From positions 2,294,001-2,358,000 of the forward strand of contig OY282365.1 in NCBI GenBank assembly GCA_958295685.1: a DNA stretch of 64,000 bases, read 5' to 3'. Under the pieces are notes generated by a model. The model was not told the origin of the DNA. It made no database searches and saw nothing but the letters and a program-made list of their open reading frames with translations. Origin of the DNA: an uncultured Dehalococcoidia bacterium (GTDB lineage: Bacteria > Chloroflexota > Dehalococcoidia > Lucifugimonadales > CATQGZ01). Shown here piece after piece: positions 1 to 7,616 of this stretch. Position 1 is the stretch's first letter, and each line of letters begins with the position of its first letter. The position numbers and the translations under genes are program-made.

Positions 1-159
1 GCCCTGCTCCTCGAGCTCCGCCATCTCCTTGCGCACCGTGGCCGAGCTCACGTCGACGCTGTGCCGATTAATCAGAGCGTCGGACGCCACGGGGAAGGCA
101 GTGGCTACGTACTCCTCCACGATCAGCTTAAGAAGCGTCCCCTGTCTCTCGGTCAGCAT
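1..159 (-). CDS. hrcA: Heat-inducible transcription repressor HrcA, N-terminal part (runs off the left edge)
   Basis: The reverse strand encodes the first 53 residues of HrcA, starting at the ATG at 159. What is visible is a winged-helix DNA-binding domain: LTERQGTLLKLIVEEYV, then FPVASDAL, then SSATVRKEMAELEEQG. This matches the family pattern (LTxRQ, IV..Y, PVxS, SSATxRxEMAxLEE). HrcA represses groE and dnaK genes by binding the CIRCE inverted repeat. A degraded CIRCE-like repeat lies 32 bases upstream at 192-219, so self-repression is plausible. The usual partners (grpE, dnaK, dnaJ) would lie to the left and cannot be seen. Confidence 0.88.
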   Translation of the reverse strand, partial: MLTERQGTLLKLIVEEYVATAFPVASDALINRHSVDVSSATVRKEMAELEEQG

Positions 160-191
160 CGCCAATCAGCCTCCTCAAGACTGGGACTAGT

Positions 192-219
192 TTAGCACAC
201 CTCTTGAACAGTGTTGTAA
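192..219. promoter_or_regulatory. CIRCE-like inverted repeat upstream of hrcA
   Basis: TTAGCACAC (192-200) and GTGTTGTAA (211-219) form an imperfect inverted repeat: seven of nine positions are complementary, with a 10-base spacer. The CIRCE consensus is TTAGCACTC, nine bases, GAGTGCTAA. The left arm matches well, the right arm is degraded and the spacer is one base long. It sits between hrcA (minus) and the JAMM gene (plus), where an autoregulatory HrcA site is expected. It is a candidate only. Confidence 0.4.
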
Positions 220-315
220 AAATCGACCGGCTGATTGGGCGCTGCGCGCCTTCCCCTTGTCCTCACGGTCGGATTACGATTAGGCGGCACGGCAATAACC
301 CCAGGGAGACTCGAC

Positions 316-726
316 TTGCTGAAGATCAAAAAGAGCCACGTCGACGACATGATGGCCCACGCCCTCGCCGAGTACCCGAACGAGTGCTGCGGCATTCTCG
401 CGGGCGCGAACGGCATCGGGGAGCGCCTGTACCGCACCGCCAACGCGGTGAAGAGCCCCGTCCGGTATCAAATCGACCCGCGTGAACAACTCGCCGCCGA
501 GATGGACGCCGAAAAGAACGGCTGGGAGTACCTGGCCTTCTACCACTCCCACACCAGGGGCCACACCGGCCTGTCCACCACCGACGTGAGGATGGCGCTC
601 GACAGCGGCTGGCTGGACGTATACTACCTGCTCGTACTCATGCACGACACCGACGAGCCCCGCCTGAACGCCTACCGCGTCTCCGAAAAAGGCGAGGTCG
701 TCGAGGAGCCCTTCGAGATAGTATGA
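316..726 (+). CDS. JAMM/MPN+ metallopeptidase, Mec (CysO-cysteine peptidase) type
   Basis: This is a 136-residue zinc metallopeptidase of the Mov34/MPN+ (JAMM) family. The zinc motif is complete: a glutamate in EYPNECCGILAG near residue 20, then HSH, seven residues, S, two residues, D (HSHTRGHTGLSTTD). In actinobacteria the Mec protein frees cysteine from the sulfur carrier CysO; family M67 members also trim other ubiquitin-like proteins. I place the start at the TTG at 316, which has AGGGAGA 6 to 7 bases upstream; a longer ATG/GTG-initiated version would add 27 unconserved residues. The gene is divergent from hrcA. A MoaD/ThiS-like protein at 33601-33870 is a conceivable partner, but no adjacent carrier is seen. 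Confidence 0.8.
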   Translation: MLKIKKSHVDDMMAHALAEYPNECCGILAGANGIGERLYRTANAVKSPVRYQIDPREQLAAEMDAEKNGWEYLAFYHSHTRGHTGLSTTDVRMALDSGWLDVYYLLVLMHDTDEPRLNAYRVSEKGEVVEEPFEIV

Positions 727-899
727 CCCCGCGGCCATGCTAACCCGGCGCCGCCTTTCGCGTTGTACTTGATGAACCGCGGCAGGAGTCAGCCACACCT
801 GGCCCAGCCGCCAACCATCAGACGATTGCGCCGCGGTCAAGGGAGCGGCGCGGCGTAATCGTCTCCGGCCGACGGACGGGAAGTCGCGGTACGGAGACA

Positions 900-925
900 G
901 AGGCCCCGGCGAAAGCCGGGGCCTC
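900..925. terminator. Bidirectional hairpin between the JAMM gene and rnd
   Basis: A perfect 11-base-pair stem closes on a GAAA tetraloop (GAGGCCCCGGC, GAAA, GCCGGGGCCTC). It lies between two convergent genes, where a shared terminator is expected. No long U-run follows on either strand, so it may act as an RNA 3' end stabiliser or depend on Rho. The rest of 727-899 contains nothing else I can recognise. Confidence 0.6.
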
Positions 926-975
926 TCCACTTGAACGAACCCCAGCAACGCCGCCCGGAAGCCCTCCCCGCCGAC

Positions 976-2142
976 TCATCCGCAGGGCGGCCGCAGACCC
1001 TCCACGAACCCCCTCAGCGAATCCCCGAACTCGAGCCGCTGCCACAGCCGCGACTCCTCGACCACGGCCGCCTCGTCGAATCCATCCCCGCCCACGCTGA
1101 GACGCTCCAGGCTCGCCGCAGGCCAGACCAGACTCGGCTCCAGACCCAGACGGACGGCGTGCCCCTGACGCCACTCCTTCAGGAGACGCAGCCGCACCCG
1201 GGCCTCCTCCCGCTCTTCCCGGCTCAGCCGTCTCCTGCCCGTCGGACTCCTCCTGGGACGCCTCAGCGGCGGCGAACCGACCCCCTCGCGTATGGCGCGG
1301 CGCACACCCCGCGACGCAGGCGCGCGGCCGTATCGCCCAAGACCCTTGACATCCGCAAGGTCCGAGGACGGCTCGGACGCCAGCGCAACCATTGCGGCGT
1401 CGGAGAAAACCTTGAACGGCGGTCGGTCGCGCCGCCGCGCCTCCCCCTCCCGGAACTCGAACAGCGAACGCAGCACGGCCAGACCCCGCCCGTCCAGCGC
1501 CCCGCTGCCCCTGACACGCAGGAAGCCCCAGTCGGCGTCCGGCTCCGAATAGCGGACGCCCGCAAGCCGTTCGAACTCCTCCCTCACCCACTCCGCCCGG
1601 CCGAGCAAGGCCAGCCTGTCCGCCAAGAGCAGCCGGAGACGCACGAGGTGACGAACGTCCCCGGCCGCGTACCGCACCATCTCCGCCGAAAGCGGACGCC
1701 GTGTCCAGTCGGCACGCTGGAGCCTCTTCTCCTTCACCACCTCCACGCCCAGATACTCCCTCAAAACCGCATCCAAGCCGAGCCGCTCAGACCCCGCGAA
1801 CGCGGCCGCGATGCCGGTGTCGAACAGGCCCCGCACGCCGAACCCCCACTCGCGGCTCAGGCTCCGCACGTCGTAGTCGGCCGAGTGGAAGACCTTCTCG
1901 ATTGCGCCGTTGGCCAGAAGCTCGCCGAGCGGCGAGACATCCCCAACCGAGAGCGGGTCGATTATGTACACCTCGTCCCGAATCGCAAGCTGCACCAGGC
2001 ACACCCGCTCAGGGTAGTGGTAGAAACCATTCGACTCCAGATCCACCGCCACGCAGGCCTCACCCGACGCCGACTCGACGGCAGACGCCAGACCCGGCCC
2101 GGTAGTCACCATCTCCACCCCGTCTTCGATTGTCCGCTCCAA
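976..2142 (-). CDS. rnd: Ribonuclease D family 3'-5' exonuclease
   Basis: The 388-residue protein has the DEDDy exonuclease fold of RNase D: motif I at VDLESNGFYHY (D-x-E, about residue 34), motif II at HSADYDVRSL (about residue 86) and motif III at YAAGDVRHLVRL (Y-x3-D, about residue 158). An HRDC-like helical region follows (about residues 205-290), then a basic Arg-rich stretch and a second HRDC-like segment (about 310-385). This is close to the 375 residues of the E. coli enzyme. RNase D trims the 3' ends of tRNA and other small RNAs. The start is the ATG at 2142; an in-frame ATG ten codons later is possible. The gene is divergent from the aminopropyltransferase gene. Confidence 0.85.
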   Translation of the reverse strand: MERTIEDGVEMVTTGPGLASAVESASGEACVAVDLESNGFYHYPERVCLVQLAIRDEVYIIDPLSVGDVSPLGELLANGAIEKVFHSADYDVRSLSREWGFGVRGLFDTGIAAAFAGSERLGLDAVLREYLGVEVVKEKRLQRADWTRRPLSAEMVRYAAGDVRHLVRLRLLLADRLALLGRAEWVREEFERLAGVRYSEPDADWGFLRVRGSGALDGRGLAVLRSLFEFREGEARRRDRPPFKVFSDAAMVALASEPSSDLADVKGLGRYGRAPASRGVRRAIREGVGSPPLRRPRRSPTGRRRLSREEREEARVRLRLLKEWRQGHAVRLGLEPSLVWPAASLERLSVGGDGFDEAAVVEESRLWQRLEFGDSLRGFVEGLRPPCG

Positions 2143-2193
2143 ACTCCTGCTCCCGTCCGTTCAGGCCCTGCGTGTTCACCGCCTCCGACGCCG

Positions 2194-2250
2194 CCTCTGT
2201 CGATGATCGGAGTGTATAATACCAACTCGTCTTGATTATGTTGCAAATCC
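2194..2250 (-). promoter_or_regulatory. Weak candidate promoter for rnd
   Basis: On the minus strand TTGCAA is followed about 19 bases later by TATTAT, just upstream of the rnd start. The plus strand also shows TATAAT at 2215-2220 but no matching -35 box. The spacing is long, so this is only a suggestion. Confidence 0.25.
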
Positions 2251-2380
2251 GGCACAGCCCAGCGCGGCCCTCCGGCCCCTCCCTGAAAGCGGACGGCAGC
2301 CCCCATCCGGCTCTGACGCTTAACGCCGCTCCGGCGAAAAGCTCGCTCCGCGCCCGATACCAGGCCGGAACCCGGAAGCC

Positions 2381-3382
2381 GTGACGTCCGAGCTGCCGGC
2401 GGACGGCTCACCCACGCCCAAAGACGAGACCGGCCCGGAGGCCTGCAGGGAGACCATCCCCCACACGCAGCCGCCGCCCGGACGATGGCTGTACGAAAGC
2501 ATAGCCCCGAACCTCGTCCAGGCACAGCGTGTCGAGCGCGTCCTCCACTCCTCCAAGACGCCCTACCAGGAGATCATGGTCGTCGACTCGGCATGCTTCG
2601 GACGCGCGCTCGCGCTCGACGGCAGGATCCAGTCCACCGAGGCCGACGAGTTCGTCTATCACGAAGCCCTCGTCCACCCAGCCATGATCGCCCACCCAGG
2701 CCCCGGATCCGTCTTCATCGCGGGCGGCGGAGAGGGCGCGACCGCCCGCGAAGCCCTGTCCCATCAGACCGTCGACAGAGTCGTCATGGTAGACCTCGAC
2801 GAGGAAGTGGTCGACGTCTGTCGGAAGTTCCTCCCGAACCACCACAGGGGCGCCTTCGACGACCACCGGCTGGAACTCCACCACCAGGACGCCTTCGAGT
2901 ACCTCGCCGCCGCCGACCGAAGATTCGACGTAGCGCTCATCGACGTTCCCGACCCTATCGAAGGAGGCCCAGCCCACAGGCTCTACACCCGCGAGTTCTA
3001 CGCCCTCGTGCGGCGCCGACTCACGGACGACGGCATGATCGCCGTCCACGCAGGCCCCACAGGCCCCACCCTCCACTCTCTCTGCTTCTCCGCAGTAGTC
3101 AACACCATCGCGGACGTGTTCCCCGTCGTGAGAGCCGCCGAAGCCTTCGTCCCGGCCTTCGGCTCCATGTGGGGCTTCGCCCTCGGCTCGCTGGGCCCAG
3201 ACCCGCTCTCCATGACGCCGGACGAGATAGACCGGCGGCTGGCGCGGCGGCTCCGAACAGACCTCCGCTTCTACGACGGCCCCGCGCACCTCGGCATGTT
3301 CTCTCTACCCAAATACCTGCGCCGCGCCCTCGAAGCCGAAACCCGCGTTGTCACACGCCGCAACCCCCTCTTCGTCGTGTAG
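2381..3382 (+). CDS. speE: Aminopropyltransferase (spermidine/thermospermine synthase family)
   Basis: The 333-residue protein is a polyamine aminopropyltransferase, which moves the aminopropyl group of decarboxylated S-adenosylmethionine to a diamine or polyamine. Visible motifs: ALDGRIQSTEADEFVYHEAL, the SAM loop IAGGGEGATAREAL (about residue 112), HHQDAFEYL, and the catalytic region DVALIDVPDPIEGGPAHRLYT (about residue 186). DPxEGGPxxxLYTxxFY resembles the thermospermine synthase (ACL5) branch and the agmatine enzymes of thermophiles more than E. coli SpeE, so the acceptor is uncertain. The first 30 residues are poorly conserved. The start is a GTG. The HAD gene follows three bases downstream, so the two are probably co-transcribed. 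Confidence 0.82.
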   Translation: MTSELPADGSPTPKDETGPEACRETIPHTQPPPGRWLYESIAPNLVQAQRVERVLHSSKTPYQEIMVVDSACFGRALALDGRIQSTEADEFVYHEALVHPAMIAHPGPGSVFIAGGGEGATAREALSHQTVDRVVMVDLDEEVVDVCRKFLPNHHRGAFDDHRLELHHQDAFEYLAAADRRFDVALIDVPDPIEGGPAHRLYTREFYALVRRRLTDDGMIAVHAGPTGPTLHSLCFSAVVNTIADVFPVVRAAEAFVPAFGSMWGFALGSLGPDPLSMTPDEIDRRLARRLRTDLRFYDGPAHLGMFSLPKYLRRALEAETRVVTRRNPLFVV

Positions 3383-3385
3383 ACG

Positions 3386-4060
3386 TTGATAGACACCCTC
3401 ATATTCGACTTCGACGGCGTGATCGTCGACACGGAGACCTCCAACTACGCCGCCTGGCAGGATGTCTTCGAATCCTTCGGACTCTCCCTGGACAGGGAGC
3501 TCTGGTCCGAGGTCATAGGCGGCGGACTCAAGTGGTTCGACCCACTGAAGCATCTGGAAAGCCTGACAGGACCCCTGCCGGACCATGAGGCCGTCCGTAA
3601 ACGCAGGCAGGAACGCCACCTCGACATGATCGCCGACAGCCCCATCATGCCGGGCGTCGCCGACCATCTCGAAGATGCCCGCAGACTTGGTCTCAAACTC
3701 GGAGTAGCGTCGAGCTCCTCTAGGGAGTGGGTCGAGGGACACCTCGCAGACCGCGGCCTGCTCGAACACTTCGGAGCCGTCGTGACCAGAGACGATGTCG
3801 CCAGAGTCAAACCGGACCCCGAGATCTACCTGAAGGCCGTCGCAATGCTCCAGTCGAAGCCCGCCAACTCAGTGGCTATCGAGGACTCGTTCAACGGCGT
3901 CGCCTCAGCCAGGCGGGCAGGACTCCTCACCGTAGCCGTCCCCAACCCCATGACCCACGACATGGACTTCCAGCGCGCCAACCTGCGCCTCGACTCCCTC
4001 GCCGACCTCGCGCTGGAATCCCTCCTCGACAGGCTCCACAGCCCCCGCCGCCAGCCCTGA
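3386..4060 (+). CDS. HAD family hydrolase, beta-phosphoglucomutase-like
   Basis: This 224-residue haloacid dehalogenase superfamily protein has all four motifs: I, FDFDGVIVDTE, with the nucleophilic Asp at about residue 8; II, ASSSS at about residue 111; III, the Lys in VKPDPEIYLKA at about residue 150; IV, IEDSFNGVASA at about residue 172. A helical cap lies between motifs I and II, as in beta-phosphoglucomutase and phosphoglycolate phosphatase. The substrate cannot be read from sequence. The TTG start lies three bases after the aminopropyltransferase stop, so the two probably form an operon. Confidence 0.82.
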   Translation: MIDTLIFDFDGVIVDTETSNYAAWQDVFESFGLSLDRELWSEVIGGGLKWFDPLKHLESLTGPLPDHEAVRKRRQERHLDMIADSPIMPGVADHLEDARRLGLKLGVASSSSREWVEGHLADRGLLEHFGAVVTRDDVARVKPDPEIYLKAVAMLQSKPANSVAIEDSFNGVASARRAGLLTVAVPNPMTHDMDFQRANLRLDSLADLALESLLDRLHSPRRQP

Positions 4061-4066
4061 CCCACC

Positions 4067-4353
4067 CCAGCCTATAGGCCCGACTGAATCACCCAGCCTA
4101 TAGGCCCGACTGAATCACCCAAACCACTACCACTTCTCGGTTGCCTGAACCACCCCAGCCTATAGGCCCGACTCCAGACAGGCTCGACGACCTCCGCCGC
4201 CAGACCTGAACCTCAACCTCTAGGCCTGACTTCTCCACAGCCGCTTGCTGGCGTCCCCAGTGTCCTCACCCCCAAAACCTCTAGGCCCGACCCTTCTCAA
4301 CCGGCCTACGGCGGCCCTCTGTCTGCCTCAGCCCCCAACACGCAGGCCCGATT
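4067..4353. repeat. Degenerate short repeat array, unit CCAGCCTATAGGCCCGACT
   Basis: Just after the HAD gene the unit CCAGCCTATAGGCCCGACT occurs three times exactly (4067-4085, 4093-4111, 4155-4173) and at least three more times in decayed form (about 4215-4231, 4275-4292 and 4337-4353). The first two copies are 26 bases apart and share the flank GAATCACCC. The CCTATAGG centre is palindromic. No protein is encoded. The array may be a decaying satellite or a set of protein-binding sites. Confidence 0.7.
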
Positions 4354-4389
4354 CGGAATCCCCCACATCCTGAGAATCCTGATTCAGAA

Positions 4390-4498
4390 CTGTTCAGACT
4401 CTGTGAGACCCGAAGGGGGAGTCCAGAGGGGTTCCCTCCTCATGGCAGGGGGTCTGGGGGCTTTGCCCCCAGTTTCCAAAGGGGTGGGCGGGTGGGAA
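4390..4498 (+). repeat. GC-rich double-hairpin repeat (module X), copy 1
   Basis: This copy starts CTGTTCAGACTCTGTGAG, continues through CCGAAGGGGGAGTCCAGAGG, and has two potential hairpins: CCAGAGGGG pairing with a decayed CCCTC arm, and CTGGGGGC-TTT-GCCCCCAG. It ends with a GGGGTGGGCGGG tract. Related copies lie at 26630-26796, 47148-47370 and 55829-55970, and a fragment at 27044-27067. It resembles a REP-type extragenic palindrome. In four of the six locations it sits next to an 11-mer repeat/antirepeat element, on the same strand. Confidence 0.7.
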
Positions 4499-4561
4499 CC
4501 CAGCCGTCCGCTTATCGGGACTGCGTTGATCGAAGACCTAATCAACTCTGAACAGTTTCTG

Positions 4562-4802
4562 ATCCAGACAATCCTTGACACCACCGAACCGCTGTGCTAG
4601 AGTATCCCCATGACACAGCCGCCTCTCTCCACAAACCAGCCCGCAGGACTCCTGAAGCGACTGTCGCATAAGTGTCGCAAAGTGTCGCATAAGTGTCGCA
4701 TGAGTGTCGCATAAGTGTCGCATGAGTGTCGCATAGTGTCGGCCAAAATCGCACCTCCCAGCTACGGAATGCCCCTAAAATGTGACACTTCGGCAAAAAA
4801 TT
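4562..4802 (+). repeat. 11-mer repeat/antirepeat element A (family 1), with its own promoter
   Basis: TTGACA (4575-4580), a 17-base spacer and TAGAGT (4598-4603) form a strong sigma70-type promoter. The expected transcript start falls at or near ATGACACAGCC (4610). After GCAGGACTCCTG come seven units of GTGTCGCATRA plus a partial eighth (4661-4742). Then follow the core CAGCTACGGAATG (4759-4771), the antirepeat ATGTGACAC (4780-4788), which pairs with GTGTCGCAT with one G-U wobble, and TTCGGCAAAAAATTC. The leader is not a conserved peptide: related copies differ by 1 or 2 bases before the array, which changes the frame. The next gene downstream is the GT2 at 5062. Between 4803 and 5061 I see nothing else. 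Confidence 0.8.
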
Positions 4803-5061
4803 CACCCCGCCGCCCCTCGTGGCGGACGGGAACCTGTCCCAGATTAGTAGGCAATGTGAAGAAGGCGTCTCAACTCGGTCACCCAAGGTCGGGAGCTGTG
4901 TGGGCCACTCGACGCGGATAGTGTAGCGCAGTCAGGGCTGGCGGACTATCGGTTCGAGCGAAGCGTCAACGGCCTGCCCCCAGCCGTCATCCGAGGACGA
5001 CCTCGAAACGGTTCGGGTAATGAGCGTCATCAGCGAACAGATGCAACCCTAGGCGGAGTGG

Positions 5062-6147
5062 ATGGACTTCCTCCACTCCGTCAGCGGCATGAACAACGCG
5101 AGCGGCCGTAGTATGATACGGCGCGATGAGCATCAGAATCAGCAAGCCTCGAATCCCGATGGTTATTCCATGATAGCCCCCCCTCCGCCCCGCGTATCGG
5201 TAATAATTCCGGCGCGCAATGCGGAAGCGACCATAATTCCCACCCTCGATTCGATATTCGCTCAGGACTATGAGGGGCCGATAGAGGTCATCGTCGCCGA
5301 CGGCTCCGAGACCCCGGCCATGTCCGAACTTGTCCGGCAGTCTCACCCGTCGGTGAAGCTGATTCCCAATCCTGAAAGAACCCTCGTGCCCGGAGCCAAC
5401 ACAGCGTTTCAGGCGGCCACCGGAGACATCATGGTGCGGTGCGACGCCCATACGACCCTTCCGCCCGGTTACGTGGGCCGCGCCGTGGAGACCCTGGAGC
5501 GAACAGGGGCGGCAAACGTCGGCGGGCGGCAGCTAGCGGTGGGGACCACCCCCTTCGAGCGAACGGTGGCGATGGCCATGACCACCCCATTGGGAGCAGG
5601 CGGCGCTCGCCATCGTCTGGGCGGACAGGAGGGAGTCGCCGACACCGCATATCTGGGCGTGTTCTCTCCTGAGACGCTGGAGGAGATGGGCGGAGGATAT
5701 GCCAACCTGGCCGGGAACGAGGACTACGAGTTCAACTACCGGCTGCGCAAGCATGGAAAGGTCGTATGGTTCGATCCCGAACTGGTGGTGCATTACCGGC
5801 CCCGCGGCACGTTCTGGGCGCTGGCGCGGCAGTATTTCAACTACGGTCGGGGGAAGTCGGCGGTTGTCATGATGCATCCGGGCTCGCTTCGCCCTCGTCA
5901 ACTTGCCGCTCCCGGGTTGGCGCTGGGCCTGGCGGCCGGGTTGGTGCTGGCCTTGGCCGGATTCCCCTGGCTGTTGGCGGCGCTGATGCTTGCTTACGTT
6001 TCGACCCTCGCGGTCGGGGCGGCGGTCGTGGGCTTTCGGCGGCGGGACGCGGCGGCCGTCCTCCTTCCTATGGTGATGGCGACCATGCACCTGAGTTGGG
6101 GGATAGGCTTCTTCATCCCCTCCCCACGATATTCAGGGCATTCCTGA
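5062..6147 (+). CDS. Glycosyltransferase family 2, ExoA-like
   Basis: The protein has 361 residues from the ATG at 5062; in-frame ATGs at 5113 and 5170 are alternatives, and the domain itself begins at RVSVIIPARNAEATI (about residue 44). It has a GT-A fold: VSVIIPARN, a DG in IVADGSE, the metal-binding region VRCDAHTTLPPGYV (D-x-H in place of DxD, as in ExoA), and GNEDYEFNYRLRKHG (the ED catalytic region). Two or three membrane segments close the C-terminus (about residues 275-350). ExoA-type enzymes add sugars from UDP-sugars to lipid-linked exopolysaccharide repeats at the inner membrane face. It is the first gene of the plus-strand glycan block. Confidence 0.83.
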   Translation: MDFLHSVSGMNNASGRSMIRRDEHQNQQASNPDGYSMIAPPPPRVSVIIPARNAEATIIPTLDSIFAQDYEGPIEVIVADGSETPAMSELVRQSHPSVKLIPNPERTLVPGANTAFQAATGDIMVRCDAHTTLPPGYVGRAVETLERTGAANVGGRQLAVGTTPFERTVAMAMTTPLGAGGARHRLGGQEGVADTAYLGVFSPETLEEMGGGYANLAGNEDYEFNYRLRKHGKVVWFDPELVVHYRPRGTFWALARQYFNYGRGKSAVVMMHPGSLRPRQLAAPGLALGLAAGLVLALAGFPWLLAALMLAYVSTLAVGAAVVGFRRRDAAAVLLPMVMATMHLSWGIGFFIPSPRYSGHS

Positions 6148-6161
6148 GGTGGGTGAGATGA

Positions 6162-7616
6162 ATGAACTCTGAACCCATTGGCAGGCGCCGCATAGCTCGG
6201 GGTCCAGCGTCCGGTTCACCAATCCGCGTCATGCTCCAATCGAAGCCGGCAACGACAGACGCGCTGGAAGTCCCGGCCGCAACCGGCGGGCAAGACGTGT
6301 CCGTGATGTTTGCGACCCTGGCCGGCATGGCGGGCCTGACGCTGCTGATACAGGGGCTGCTCGCCTACATGCTGCTTCCCGAAGGAAGGGGCGCCTACGC
6401 CGTCTGCATCGCGTTCGGGACCCTGCTTGGTCTGCTCCTCACGCCCGGCGCGCAACAGGGCGCGCAGTACTTCGTGGCGGCGCGGCGGATGAGCGTCTCG
6501 CAAGGCGTGTCCTCAGCCCTGATCATTTGCTTCGCCGGCGGAGGGCTGGCCGCCGCGCTGGCGGTCCCGGTGATATACGGCGGCCTCGCCTTCTTTCAAA
6601 AGGCGGAGCCCCACACGTTCCTGCTGTCGCTCGCGCTGGTCCCCCTCACGGCCGTCTCCATCGCGCTCGACCACCAACTCGTCGCGCTCCGACGCTTCGG
6701 GCGCTTGGCGGTCTTTTCACTGCTCCGCGTCGCGGCGAACGCGCTCACGCTCCTGGCCCTCGTCCGGGTGCTGGGTCTTGGGGTGGACGGCGCGGTCATC
6801 GCCTTTGCCGCCGGGCATGGCCTCATGATAGCCGCCTGCCTGCTGTACCTGCGGCGGCATTGCGGGCTGGCCTTCGAGATGCCGGCCCGCTCGAACATCG
6901 GCCGCGTTCTCGGCTACGGCCTGAAATACCATGCCGCCCGGCTCGGCAACGCCATCGAACCTCACTTCGGCGTCGTCATCCTTGGACTGATCGCCAGCCA
7001 GGGCGAAATCGGGCTGTTCGCAGCCGCGAGCGCGCTCATGCTTGGGTTCATGCTGGTCTCCAACGCGGTGGGCAACGCGCTGTTCCCCCGTGTCGCGGGC
7101 GCGGAGCGCGTCGAGATGGTCGCGCTCTGCCTGCGCCTGGTCTGCGTGGGCACAGCGATTCCCATGCTCGTCCTGCTCGCGCTCAGCGCGCCCCTGGTGC
7201 GCCTCCTGCTTTCGGAGGCCTTCCTGCCGGTGGTCCCGCTTTTGTGGATCATCGCGCCGGGGATGCTCGCCTATGCGGTCTCGGCAATCCTAATGACCCA
7301 CTTCAAGGGCGCCAACCGCCCGCTTATCTGCTCGTGGGCGGTCTTCCTGGGGCTGTGCGCCAATCTCGGCGCGCTCCTGCTGCTCTACCCGAGACTTGGC
7401 GTCGAGGCGGCTGCGTGGGGCATGACCATCGGCATGGTGTGCGGATGGTCGTTCCTCTCCATAGCCTTCCACAGAGCGACTCGAACGAGTCTGCCTGCGG
7501 TCTGGCTGCCGCGGCGCAGCGACGCCCGCTTCCTGTGGGCCGCGGGCCGGTCCGCGCTGTCCGGCGGGAGCTCCGCCGCCTATGCTCAAATCGAGAAAGA
7601 GCAGGAATCACGCTGA
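6162..7616 (+). CDS. Polysaccharide flippase (Wzx/MATE-like membrane protein)
   Basis: The protein has 484 residues and about 12 to 14 predicted membrane helices from residue 47 on, for example GLTLLIQGLLAYMLLPEG and PMLVLLALSAPLVRLLL. The LLPEGRGAYAVCIAFGTLLG segment matches the start of the polysaccharide biosynthesis/oligosaccharide flippase families. Such proteins move undecaprenyl-linked oligosaccharides across the membrane. The first 45 residues are soluble. GAGGTGGGTGAG just before the ATG at 6162 is a suitable ribosome binding site. The gene lies 14 bases after the GT2 gene and overlaps the downstream GT4 frame. Confidence 0.82.
   Translation: MNSEPIGRRRIARGPASGSPIRVMLQSKPATTDALEVPAATGGQDVSVMFATLAGMAGLTLLIQGLLAYMLLPEGRGAYAVCIAFGTLLGLLLTPGAQQGAQYFVAARRMSVSQGVSSALIICFAGGGLAAALAVPVIYGGLAFFQKAEPHTFLLSLALVPLTAVSIALDHQLVALRRFGRLAVFSLLRVAANALTLLALVRVLGLGVDGAVIAFAAGHGLMIAACLLYLRRHCGLAFEMPARSNIGRVLGYGLKYHAARLGNAIEPHFGVVILGLIASQGEIGLFAAASALMLGFMLVSNAVGNALFPRVAGAERVEMVALCLRLVCVGTAIPMLVLLALSAPLVRLLLSEAFLPVVPLLWIIAPGMLAYAVSAILMTHFKGANRPLICSWAVFLGLCANLGALLLLYPRLGVEAAAWGMTIGMVCGWSFLSIAFHRATRTSLPAVWLPRRSDARFLWAAGRSALSGGSSAAYAQIEKEQESR

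Noticed and set aside
4610..4720. A conserved leader peptide beginning ATGACACAGCC in elements A, B and D
   Set aside because: The copies differ by one or two bases before the array, so the reading frames after the first codons do not agree. A start codon at the transcript start is probably coincidence.
4661..4742. Tandem GTGTCGCATAA units as a CRISPR array
   Set aside because: The units are only 11 bases long, directly joined without spacers, and no cas genes are near.
4915..4985. tRNA-like GGTTCGAGC near 4950
   Set aside because: No acceptor stem or anticodon arm can be drawn around it.
4987..5451. Minus-strand open frame ending HLFADDAHYPNRFEVVLG
   Set aside because: Most of it is antisense to the GT2 gene; the short tail outside shows no family I recognise.
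6527..7612. Long open frame upstream of the GT4 gene
   Set aside because: It is the out-of-frame shadow of the flippase, Arg/Pro-rich and without conserved sequence.
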